DNA of 64,000 nucleotides from Diaminobutyricibacter sp049994905 (GTDB lineage: Bacteria > Actinomycetota > Actinomycetes > Actinomycetales > Microbacteriaceae): assembly GCF_049994905.1 (NCBI RefSeq), contig NZ_CP188258.1, positions 2,418,001-2,482,000 on the forward strand. The letters run 5' to 3'. Positions within the stretch are counted from its first letter, which is position 1; every line of letters starts with the position of its first letter. A program made the translations under genes and the position numbers. Under the pieces are notes generated by a model. The model worked only from the letters and a program-made list of their open reading frames with translations, was not told the DNA's origin and made no database searches. Shown here piece after piece: positions 17,273 to 24,594 of this stretch.

Positions 17273-18241
17273 TCAGTTGCGCCACGGCTCGTCGGACCTG
17301 CCGCCGGCCTGCCCGTCACGCCCGTCGCCGCGGCGGCGCAGGTATCGCTCGAACTCCTGCGCGATCGCCTCGCCGGACGCTTCGGGCGAATCGACAGTGT
17401 CCCTCGCCTGCTCGAGCTGCTGGATGTACTGGGCCATCTCGTCGTCGTCTGCGGCGAGCGCATCGATGCCCGCCTCCCACGCTGCGGCTTCTTCGACGAG
17501 GTTGCCCCGGGGGATCGTCACGTCGACGAGCTCTTCGAGCTTGTCGATCAGGGCGAGCATCGCCTTCGGGCTGGGCGCGTTGTGCACGTAGTGGGGCACG
17601 GAAGCCCAGATCGAGACAGTCGGGATGCCGACGGCCTCTGCGCCGTCGGCGATGGCACTCAGGATGCCGACGGGCCCCTCGTAGGTCGATCGCTCGATCT
17701 GCAGCTCGCTGCGGACGGCACCGTTCTCGCTCGACGCGAAGATCGAGATCGGACGGGTGTGCGGAACGTCCGCGAGCATCGCTCCGAGGAAGACGATGGC
17801 CGTGATGTCGGCTGCGAGCGCCGCGTCGAGGATCTCTGCGGTGAAGCTCTTCCAGCTGCGGGAGGGCTCGGTGCCGAGCAGAAGATAGATATTGCCGACG
17901 TTGTTGCCACTGACCTGGAGGTTCGCGTCGTCGGCCAGCCCTGGCGCTGTCTCGCCGGGGCGCACCGGCCCGTACATGACTGCCGATGGCCATTCGAGGC
18001 GGCGGCGGCCGTCGTCGTCGGTGACGACGGTCGGCCGGTTGAACTGGAAGTCGAAGTACAGCTCCGGATCGACCTCGGCGATGGGCACGACTTCGAGAAC
18101 GTCCTGGAGTGTCCTGACCGCTCCGCTCGCTGCCTCTCCTGCGTCGTTCCACCCCTCGAACGCAACGACCAGCAGCCGGCCGCCGAGGAAGTTCATGCCC
18201 TGTGCCACTATCCAGGTACCCCGTTCCGTCGCGGCGACCAT
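17273..18241 (-). CDS. PAC2 family protein (proteasome assembly chaperone-like fold)
   Basis: A protein of about 322 residues of the actinobacterial PAC2 family. LLVVAFEGWNDAGEAASGAV near residues 22-41 is the family signature, and ITAIVFLGAMLADVPHTRPI and SIWASVPHYVHNAPSP are further conserved blocks. The acidic C-terminus contains a helical segment ending in EFERYLRRRGDG. In eukaryotes the PAC2 fold is a proteasome assembly chaperone, but the bacterial role is unknown. The ATG at 18241 has AAGGA nine bases upstream; a later ATG at 18197 is possible. It is divergent from the HAD gene. Confidence 0.9.
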   Translation of the reverse strand: MVAATERGTWIVAQGMNFLGGRLLVVAFEGWNDAGEAASGAVRTLQDVLEVVPIAEVDPELYFDFQFNRPTVVTDDDGRRRLEWPSAVMYGPVRPGETAPGLADDANLQVSGNNVGNIYLLLGTEPSRSWKSFTAEILDAALAADITAIVFLGAMLADVPHTRPISIFASSENGAVRSELQIERSTYEGPVGILSAIADGAEAVGIPTVSIWASVPHYVHNAPSPKAMLALIDKLEELVDVTIPRGNLVEEAAAWEAGIDALAADDDEMAQYIQQLEQARDTVDSPEASGEAIAQEFERYLRRRGDGRDGQAGGRSDEPWRN

Positions 18242-18296
18242 GCGGTCGCCATCCTTCAAGGATAGGCCCGGGGCGCCCGGACTAGACTTGGACCCC

Positions 18297-18983
18297 GTGA
18301 CCTCCCTGACTCGACCTCCCCTTCCTGCTGCCGTTCTCTGGGACATGGACGGGACTCTCGTCGACACCGAGCCCTACTGGATGGCCGCAGAAGTCGAGCT
18401 CGTCACCTCGTTCGGCGGTGTGTGGACCCATGATGACGGACTCGCGCTCGTCGGCCAGGGGCTGTGGATATCCGCCGGCATCCTGAAGTCGCGCGGCGTC
18501 GATCTGGCGCCTGACGAGATCGTCGCCTGGCTGACTGATCGGGTGCAGCACCAGCTCCAAGAGGTGGGGGTTCCCTGGCGCCCCGGCGCGAAGGAGCTGC
18601 TCGCCGAGCTGCGCGAGCGCGGCATCCCGACGGCGCTGGTGACGATGTCCGTACGCCGCATGGCGGAGCAGATCGTGGCCACCATCCCCTTCGACGCCTT
18701 CGACGTCGTGGTGAGCGGCGACGAGGTCGCGGACCCCAAGCCGCACCCGGAGGCGTACCTTAAGGCCGCCGACCTGCTCGGCGTCGACCCCAGGCACTGC
18801 GTCGCGATCGAGGATTCCGTGGCAGGACTGGCGTCGGCGGTCACTTCCGGTGCGACCACGATCGGCGTGCCCCACATCATCCCCCTCCCCGAGACGGACG
18901 AACACGTTCTGTGGAGCACGCTGGCGGGACGCACGGTCGACGACCTCGTGGAGCTGGCGACGGCCAGGACGGCCGCGCTGTGA
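18297..18983 (+). CDS. HAD-superfamily hydrolase, subfamily IA
   Basis: A 228-residue phosphatase-like protein. Motif I is LWDMDGTLVD near residues 14-23 with the nucleophile Asp, motif II is the Thr in ALVTMSV, motif III the Lys in ADPKPHPEAY, and motif IV EDSVAGLASA. The cap is inserted after motif I, as in phosphoglycolate-phosphatase and beta-phosphoglucomutase relatives; the substrate is unknown. The GTG at 18297 follows TAGACT by eight bases. Its stop overlaps the trmI start by four bases (GTGA), and this HAD-trmI pair is common in actinomycetes. Confidence 0.92.
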   Translation: MTSLTRPPLPAAVLWDMDGTLVDTEPYWMAAEVELVTSFGGVWTHDDGLALVGQGLWISAGILKSRGVDLAPDEIVAWLTDRVQHQLQEVGVPWRPGAKELLAELRERGIPTALVTMSVRRMAEQIVATIPFDAFDVVVSGDEVADPKPHPEAYLKAADLLGVDPRHCVAIEDSVAGLASAVTSGATTIGVPHIIPLPETDEHVLWSTLAGRTVDDLVELATARTAAL

Positions 18984-20032
18984 ACGCGTCGGAGCTCCCG
19001 CAGAGCAGCGGACCTTTTCGTGCGGGCGACCGCGTGCAGCTGACAGGGCCGAAAGGCAAGCTGAACACGATCACCCTCGAGCCCGGCAAGGTCTTCCACA
19101 CCCATCGCGGTCTGCTGGCGCACGATGCGATCATCGGCCTCCACGACGGCTCGGTCGTGATGAACAACGTGGGGGTCGAGCATCTCGCCCTGCGGCCGCT
19201 CCTGAACGACTTCGTCATGTCCATGCCACGCGGGGCCGCAATCATCTATCCGAAAGACGCAGCGCAGATCCTCGCACTGGCCGACATCTTCCCCGGGGCC
19301 ACCGTCGTGGAGGCGGGCGTCGGGTCGGGCGCCCTTTCGCTGTGGCTCCTGCGTGCGATCGGCCCGTCCGGCACACTTCGGTCGTTCGAGCGCCGCGACG
19401 AGTTCGCCGAGGTCGCCCGCGGCAACGTCGCAACCTTTCTTGGACGCGACCCCGACAACTGGTCGGTCACGGTCGGCGACCTGCAGGATGCACTGCCCGC
19501 CACGGTCGGGGCGGGGTCCGTCGACCGGGTCGTCCTCGACATGCTCGCACCGTGGGAATGCCTGGACGTCGTCACCGACGCGCTGAAGCCCGGCGGCGTC
19601 GTGCTCTGCTACGTCGCCACCGTCACCCAGCTGTCCCGGGTTGCGGAGGCGATCCGCGCATCCGGCCAGTACACGCACCCGCAGTCGAGTGAGACGATGG
19701 TGCGCGGCTGGCACGTCGAAGGCCTCGCCGTGCGCCCCGACCACAGGATGATCGGCCACACCGGCTTTCTCATCACCGCCCGCCGCCTGGCTCCGGGAAC
19801 GATCCTGCCGGAGCTCAAGCGGCGCCCGTCGAAGAGCGACTACAGCGACGACGACGTCGAAGCCTGGACGCCCGGCGCTCTCGGCGAACGGCAGGTCAGC
19901 CCCAAGAGCCTGCGCAAGCGCGTGCGCGCAGCAGGCACGGGCGCGGAACTCTCCAAGGCGAGGAACCTCGCCGGCGACGGAGGTGCCGATCCCGATCCGG
20001 GCGCGCAGGGCGCACCTTCCTCCATCAACTAG
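18980..20032 (+). CDS. trmI: tRNA (adenine-58-N1)-methyltransferase TrmI
   Basis: A 350-residue enzyme that makes m1A58 in the T-loop of tRNA as a tetramer. The N-terminal beta domain (FRAGDRVQLTGPKGKLNTIT, residues 11-30) is followed by the fold-specific MPRGAAIIYPKDAAQILALA. The S-adenosylmethionine site is VVEAGVGSGALSLWLLRAIG near 111-130, and VDRVVLDMLAPWE near 180-192 is the catalytic block. The charged tail beyond residue 280 is longer than usual. The GTG start overlaps the HAD stop. A Pup/proteasome block often follows trmI in related genomes but is missing here. Confidence 0.95.
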   Translation: MNASELPQSSGPFRAGDRVQLTGPKGKLNTITLEPGKVFHTHRGLLAHDAIIGLHDGSVVMNNVGVEHLALRPLLNDFVMSMPRGAAIIYPKDAAQILALADIFPGATVVEAGVGSGALSLWLLRAIGPSGTLRSFERRDEFAEVARGNVATFLGRDPDNWSVTVGDLQDALPATVGAGSVDRVVLDMLAPWECLDVVTDALKPGGVVLCYVATVTQLSRVAEAIRASGQYTHPQSSETMVRGWHVEGLAVRPDHRMIGHTGFLITARRLAPGTILPELKRRPSKSDYSDDDVEAWTPGALGERQVSPKSLRKRVRAAGTGAELSKARNLAGDGGADPDPGAQGAPSSIN

Positions 20033-20089
20033 CATGGGATGCCGGAGGCCAGCCCTCCCCATCCCATCGATCGCACCGAAAGAGGACTC

Positions 20090-21046
20090 GTGCACCGCGC
20101 ATCCGCTCTGTTCGTAGCAGCAGGACTGCTCCTTGTCACGCTCACGGCGTGCTCGTCCGACCCGAACGACAACTGCGACACGGCGCTCACATCGGGAAGT
20201 GCTTCCGACGTGGTCAAGGTGTCCGGCAAATTCGGCGAACAGCCGACGGTGAAGTTCCCCACCCCGGTGAGGACGTCGACCTCGCAGCGCACGACCAACA
20301 TCGAGGGCACCGGTCCCCAGATCCACAAGGGCCAGGAGGTCGTCGTCGACTTCTCGATCTACAACGGCACGAACGGTCAGCAGATCCAGACGACGAAGTA
20401 TGACGGCACGTCCGGCTCCGCCCTCGTTGTCGGCCAGACCGTTCCCGGCCTCGACAAGGGCCTGCAGTGCGCGACCGTCGGTTCGCGCCTCACGGTGGCC
20501 GTCTCGCCCAAGGACGGCCTCGGCTCCAGCGCGTCGAGCGTCGGCGTCGCCCCCACCGACACGATCGTGATCGTCGTCGACGTCAAGAAGGCCTACCTTC
20601 CGGCCGCGAACGGCGTACCGCAGCCCGGTCGCCCCGGCTTCCCGACCGTCGTCCTCGCTCCGGGCGGCCGCCCGGGCGTGACGGTGCCGACGACGACTCC
20701 GCCTACGTCCCTCGACGTCGCGGTGAACAAGCAGGGCGACGGCAAGACCGTCACGAAGTCCGACACCGTCATCGTCCACTACACCGGCGTGCTCTGGAAG
20801 GAGCGCACCGTGTTCGACAGCACCTGGGATACGGGCACTCCCGCGACCATCCAGCTCTCCACCGGCCAGACCGCGTCCGGTACGTCCGTGCCGGCCGGGC
20901 TCATCGACGGAATCGTCGGGCAGAAGGTGGGCTCGCAGGTGACGATCATCGTGCCGCCGAGCAAGGCTTTCGGCGCCCAGGGGAGTGGACCTGTGCCGCA
21001 GAACGCGACGCTTGTCTACGTGGTCGACATCCTCGGCATCGTCTAG
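20090..21046 (+). CDS. FKBP-type peptidyl-prolyl isomerase lipoprotein
   Basis: A 318-residue secreted foldase. A type II signal peptide ends at the lipobox LTAC near residues 20-23, so the protein should be lipid-anchored outside the membrane. It contains two FKBP-like domains: a divergent one at about 75-175 (GQEVVVDFSIYNGTNG) and a canonical one at about 225-318 (DTVIVHYTGVLWKERTVFDS, ending in ATLVYVVDILGIV). The linker is rich in Pro and Thr. The GTG at 20090 follows AAAGAGGA at good spacing. It sits between trmI and pafB, its conserved place in related genomes. Confidence 0.92.
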   Translation: MHRASALFVAAGLLLVTLTACSSDPNDNCDTALTSGSASDVVKVSGKFGEQPTVKFPTPVRTSTSQRTTNIEGTGPQIHKGQEVVVDFSIYNGTNGQQIQTTKYDGTSGSALVVGQTVPGLDKGLQCATVGSRLTVAVSPKDGLGSSASSVGVAPTDTIVIVVDVKKAYLPAANGVPQPGRPGFPTVVLAPGGRPGVTVPTTTPPTSLDVAVNKQGDGKTVTKSDTVIVHYTGVLWKERTVFDSTWDTGTPATIQLSTGQTASGTSVPAGLIDGIVGQKVGSQVTIIVPPSKAFGAQGSGPVPQNATLVYVVDILGIV

Positions 21047-21101
21047 TCCCCGGTACCGGCGCTTCCGCGCCCGGCGGCGTCCGCGGCCTTAGGATGATGG
21101 G

Positions 21102-22127
21102 GTGCCTTCCTCGTCCTCCTCGCCTGCGCGCGTGCCTGTCGAAGAACGCCTCTTCAGCCTCGTGCTCGCCCTGCTCGCCACAGAGACGGGGCTGACGAAG
21201 AGCGAGATCCTGTCGACCGTTCAGGGGTACCGCCAGCGCTACTCCTCGAGCGGCGACAACGCCAGCCTCGAGCGTCAGTTCGAGCGCGACAAAGACGACA
21301 TCCGTGAGCTCGGGGTTCCCCTCGAGACGGTCGAGTCGCCTGGCGACGCCGGCAACAACCAGACCCTGCGCTACCGCATTCCGAAAGGCGCATACGACCT
21401 GCCCGCCGATGTCGTCTTCTCGGCAGAAGAGATCACGCTCCTGGGGCTGGCGGCGACCGTCTGGCGGGAGGGATCGCTTTCGGCCGAGTCGCGTCGCGCG
21501 ATCATGAAGCTCCGCTCGCTCGGCGTCGAATCCGACGAACCCATCCTCGGCTATGCTCCGCGCCTGCGCGTTCGGGAGAGCGCGTTCGAACCGCTGAGCA
21601 TCGCCCTCGAGCGGCGCACGATCGTTAGGTTCCCGTACCTGAAGCCGGGCGAGTCCGCATCCCGCCTCCGCACTGTCGCCCCGCTGGCGCTCATTCAGCA
21701 CCAGGGCCGGTGGCACCTGCACGCGACTGACCAGGACGTCAATGAGCCGCGAACGTTCCTGCTGTCGCGCATGGTCGGCCCGGTGACGATGACCAATCGC
21801 ACCTTCGAGCCCGTCGGAACCGACTTCGCGGCACACGCGCTCGACGAGTTGGAACGCATCTGGCGCCGCAACGTGGCCGAGATCGAGGTCGTGCCCGACA
21901 CGGATGCCGCGACGCGGCTGAGCAAGCGCTACGGCGACCGCGAACCCGGCAATACGCACCTGTCCGTGAATTACTCCGACCTGAACATCATCGCCGACGA
22001 GCTGGCGAGCTACGGCCCGGAAGTACTCGTGCTCTCACCCCCACACCTGCGCGAACGGGTGAGGTCGCGCCTGGCGGCCACCGTCGCCGCCCACTCCGAT
22101 GAGCCAGGGGAGTCGTCCGATGGCTGA
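21102..22127 (+). CDS. pafB: PafB, WYL-domain DNA-damage transcription activator
   Basis: A 341-residue protein with an N-terminal winged helix (EERLFSLVLALLATETGLTK, residues 13-32), a WYL domain near 150-230 and a C-terminal WCX domain. PafB with PafC forms the LexA-independent activator of the mycobacterial DNA-damage response. A role in Pup-protein ligation was once proposed from gene position only. The WYL triad is not perfectly kept (QGRWHLHATD), as is usual in PafB. The GTG at 21102 lies six bases after TAGGAT, and the stop overlaps the pafC start by eight bases, fitting co-production of the pair. Confidence 0.93.
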   Translation: MPSSSSSPARVPVEERLFSLVLALLATETGLTKSEILSTVQGYRQRYSSSGDNASLERQFERDKDDIRELGVPLETVESPGDAGNNQTLRYRIPKGAYDLPADVVFSAEEITLLGLAATVWREGSLSAESRRAIMKLRSLGVESDEPILGYAPRLRVRESAFEPLSIALERRTIVRFPYLKPGESASRLRTVAPLALIQHQGRWHLHATDQDVNEPRTFLLSRMVGPVTMTNRTFEPVGTDFAAHALDELERIWRRNVAEIEVVPDTDAATRLSKRYGDREPGNTHLSVNYSDLNIIADELASYGPEVLVLSPPHLRERVRSRLAATVAAHSDEPGESSDG

Positions 22128-23094
22128 GCGACGCCGACCGATGCAAGCCCAGGACAAGCTCGCCTTTCTCCTGGCGCTGGTGCCGTACCTGATGGACCGC
22201 GACCGGGTCAGCGTCGCAGAGGCCGCCGATCATTTCGGAGTGGAGAAGTCGCAGCTGCGTGAGGCCGTGCGCCTCATCGCCGTTTCCGGCGTGCCGGGGG
22301 AGACCAGCTCGTACCAGCACGGCGACCTGTTCGACATCGCCTGGGACGACTTCGAGGAGAACGACCAGATCGTGCTGACACACCTGGTCGCGATCGACGA
22401 TTCGCCACGCTTCTCGGCGAGGGAGGCCGCTGCGCTGATCGCAGGCCTCCAGTACCTGTCCGCGCTGCCCGAGAACGCCGACCGAGATGTGATCGGCTCC
22501 CTGATGGCGAAACTCGCGCGCGGCGCATCCGCCGTCCCGAGCCAGGTGGCCGTCGCGGGATCCGAGACCGACGAATCCCTCCACCTGATCCGGGACGCGG
22601 TCGCTGACGGCACCCAGCTCGAGTTCGTCTACCTCAACTCCCGCGGCGAGCACGAGCGCCGACGCGTCGACCCGTTACGCATCGAGTCCGTGGATCAGGA
22701 CTGGTACCTGCGGGGATGGTGCCACCTGCGCAAGGCGATCCGCACGTTCCGCCTCGACCGCATCAGCGACCTGCGGGCGACGGACGAGCCGATCACCTAC
22801 CGACCAGCCGATGTCACCCTGCCGGAGACCCTGTTCGAGGGTTCGCCTGACGACCTGATCGTCGACATCCAGGTGTCCGCCTCGGCGCTGCCGCTCATCG
22901 CGGACTACATCCCGGATGGCGCAGACCTCACCGACGACGGGAGTTTCGTGCGCACCTACGTGCGCGTGGCTCACTACCACGGTCTGAAACGACTCGTGGC
23001 CGGGCTGTCCGGCATGGTGACCGTGCTCGGCCCGCCGGAGGCCAGGGCAGCCGTGGCCGAATGGGCTGCCGCCGGCGCCGCGCGCTACGAGTGA
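22120..23094 (+). CDS. pafC: PafC, WYL-domain partner of PafB
   Basis: A 324-residue second half of the PafBC activator. The N-terminal HTH reads AQDKLAFLLALVPYLMDRDR through FGVEKSQLREAVRLIAV (residues 7-53). The WYL domain has the canonical form QDWYLRGWCHLRKAIRTFRL near 191-210, with a WCX domain after it. The ATG at 22120 follows CAGGGGAG; an upstream in-frame ATG (MSQGSRPMAERR) lacks such a site. Both paf genes and two LexA boxes in one window suggest that this organism runs both LexA- and PafBC-dependent damage responses. Confidence 0.93.
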   Translation: MAERRRPMQAQDKLAFLLALVPYLMDRDRVSVAEAADHFGVEKSQLREAVRLIAVSGVPGETSSYQHGDLFDIAWDDFEENDQIVLTHLVAIDDSPRFSAREAAALIAGLQYLSALPENADRDVIGSLMAKLARGASAVPSQVAVAGSETDESLHLIRDAVADGTQLEFVYLNSRGEHERRRVDPLRIESVDQDWYLRGWCHLRKAIRTFRLDRISDLRATDEPITYRPADVTLPETLFEGSPDDLIVDIQVSASALPLIADYIPDGADLTDDGSFVRTYVRVAHYHGLKRLVAGLSGMVTVLGPPEARAAVAEWAAAGAARYE

Positions 23095-23155
23095 CGCCTG
23101 CATCGCGCTGAGGCATCCCGACACGGAGTCGTGGCGATCTCGTAGGATGGCAGGC

Positions 23156-23506
23156 ATGCCGTGGTGGTCGTGGGTCGTGATCTGGGTGGTGCTGGTTCTC
23201 GCGCTGCTCGGGATGCTGACCTTGTTCGGATTCCGCCTCTTTCGAAAACTGATGGCCGCTCTCGACGAACTGGGAAAGCTCGCCGACAAGACCGAGTTGC
23301 TCCAGCGACGCTCGGAGGAACTCGCCGACGAGCGGTTCCACCCTGCCGTCTTCTCGGATGCCGGCGTCCTGCGCGCGGCCCGCGAGCAGGACGCCGCCGA
23401 CCGCGAGCGTCGTCGGCAAGCTCGCAGGGATTCACTGGTGAAGCGGGGTAAACTTCTGGTACGCGCGGATCCGCAACAGTTTTCGCATCTGACCCGAAGG
23501 ACCTGA
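23156..23506 (+). CDS. Hypothetical single-pass membrane protein between pafC and tatA
   Basis: A 116-residue protein with one N-terminal membrane segment (residues 5-27, WVVIWVVLVLALLGMLTLFG) and a charged helical domain. The helix includes RKLMAALDELGKLADKTELL and REQDAADRERRRQARRDSL and probably forms a coiled coil on the cytoplasmic side. I do not know a function. The ATG at 23156 follows TAGGAT by seven bases; an ATG three codons upstream overlaps that hexamer and is less likely. tatA starts four bases after its stop, so it may be co-transcribed with the Tat genes. Confidence 0.78.
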   Translation: MPWWSWVVIWVVLVLALLGMLTLFGFRLFRKLMAALDELGKLADKTELLQRRSEELADERFHPAVFSDAGVLRAAREQDAADRERRRQARRDSLVKRGKLLVRADPQQFSHLTRRT

Positions 23507-23510
23507 TTCC

Positions 23511-23777
23511 ATGTTCGGCAATGGCCTTACCGGATGGCACCTGCTCATCATCCTTGCTGTCATCCTGCTGCTGTTCGGTGCGCCGAAGCTTCCGGGGCTC
23601 GCGAAGAGCCTCGGGCAGTCCATGCGGATCTTCCGCGGCGAGGTCAAGGCGATGAAAGAAGACGACGCGGCCCCGTCGAACACTACGGAATCGACCGGCG
23701 ACACGACCGCCGCACCGACCGATGCATCCGTCTCGCGTCCCGCTTCGACCTCCACCGAGCCGCACCCGAAACCCTAG
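23511..23777 (+). CDS. tatA: Twin-arginine translocase subunit TatA
   Basis: An 88-residue Tat pore-forming subunit. It has a short N-terminal helix (WHLLIILAVILLLFGAPKLP, residues 9-28), the conserved hinge at FGAPKLPGLAKSLG and an amphipathic helix (QSMRIFRGEVKAMKEDD). The tail is polar and rich in Ser and Thr. It oligomerises to let folded twin-arginine proteins cross the membrane. It lies three bases before tatC. No tatB lies next to it; many Gram-positive systems work with TatA and TatC alone, and a tatB elsewhere cannot be excluded. Confidence 0.96.
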   Translation: MFGNGLTGWHLLIILAVILLLFGAPKLPGLAKSLGQSMRIFRGEVKAMKEDDAAPSNTTESTGDTTAAPTDASVSRPASTSTEPHPKP

Positions 23778-23780
23778 GTC

Positions 23781-24575
23781 GTGGCCTCCTCCGTCAAGCG
23801 AGGCAAGAACCGCGAAGGCCGCATGACGTTCGGCGAGCACTTCGTCGAGCTTCGCAAACGTCTCTTCCGGTCGGCGCTGGGCCTTCTGGTCGGTTCCGTC
23901 GTTGGGTGGTTCCTTGCCGGCTGGGTGCTCGACGCCCTGCGCGAGCCGATCATCCAGATCGCGAAACAGCAGGGGCGGCTCGCCGAACTGAACTACGACA
24001 ACATCACGGGCGCGTTCGACCTGAAGATGCAGATCGCGATCACAATCGGTGTGGTCATCTCGAGCCCGGTCTGGCTGTACCAGATCTGGGCGTTCCTCGT
24101 GCCGGCCCTCAATCGCAAAGAACTCAAGTACGGTCTCGGCTTCTTCTTCTCGGCAGTACCGCTTTTCTTTGCGGGCTGCGCGGCCGGCTGGTTCGTCGTT
24201 CCCCACATCGTGCAGCTGCTGACGAGCTTCGCGCCCAGCCAGGACACGGCGTTCATCCAGGCGAAGGACTATTTCGACTTCGTCCTGAAGCTCGTAGTCG
24301 CGATCGGTGTGGCCTTCGTGCTGCCGGTGTTCCTCGTGCTGCTCAACTTCGTGGGAGTGCTGAGCGCGCAATCGATCATCCGGTCGTGGCGGTGGGCCCT
24401 TCTCGTGATCATCCTGTTCACCGCGATCGCCACGCCGTCGGCCGACATCGTCTCGATGTTCCTGCTCGCGATACCGATGGTGGTGCTCTACTTCGCGGCG
24501 GCCGGAGTCTCGTGGCTGCATGACCGCCGGGTTGCGCGCGCCGCGACGCGCCTCGAATCCGAACTCGCAACCTGA
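23781..24575 (+). CDS. tatC: Twin-arginine translocase subunit TatC
   Basis: A 264-residue receptor for twin-arginine signal peptides. The N-terminal motif MTFGEHFVELRKRLFRSALG at residues 15-34 is the signature with the critical Glu. Six hydrophobic segments follow, including LVPALNRKELKYGL and VLPVFLVLLNFVGVLS. The first 14 residues (VASSVKRGKNREGR) form a basic extension; initiation at the internal ATG at 23823 is possible. The GTG start at 23781 lies three bases after the tatA stop. helY begins 19 bases downstream with its own promoter-like TAAGCT element. Confidence 0.96.
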   Translation: MASSVKRGKNREGRMTFGEHFVELRKRLFRSALGLLVGSVVGWFLAGWVLDALREPIIQIAKQQGRLAELNYDNITGAFDLKMQIAITIGVVISSPVWLYQIWAFLVPALNRKELKYGLGFFFSAVPLFFAGCAAGWFVVPHIVQLLTSFAPSQDTAFIQAKDYFDFVLKLVVAIGVAFVLPVFLVLLNFVGVLSAQSIIRSWRWALLVIILFTAIATPSADIVSMFLLAIPMVVLYFAAAGVSWLHDRRVARAATRLESELAT

Positions 24576-24594
24576 CGGCACCTAAGCTGGGACG

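Noticed and set aside
18374..20779. A very long open frame on the minus strand (about 800 codons) across the HAD, trmI and FKBP genes
   Set aside because: It is antisense to three genes with clear family motifs, and its composition is the Arg/Asp/Gly-rich pattern expected of a shadow frame in GC-rich DNA.
23085..24581. A 498-codon minus-strand frame opposite tatA and tatC
   Set aside because: Both Tat genes are certain on the plus strand; the frame is rich in Arg, Asp, Glu and Gln with no motif.
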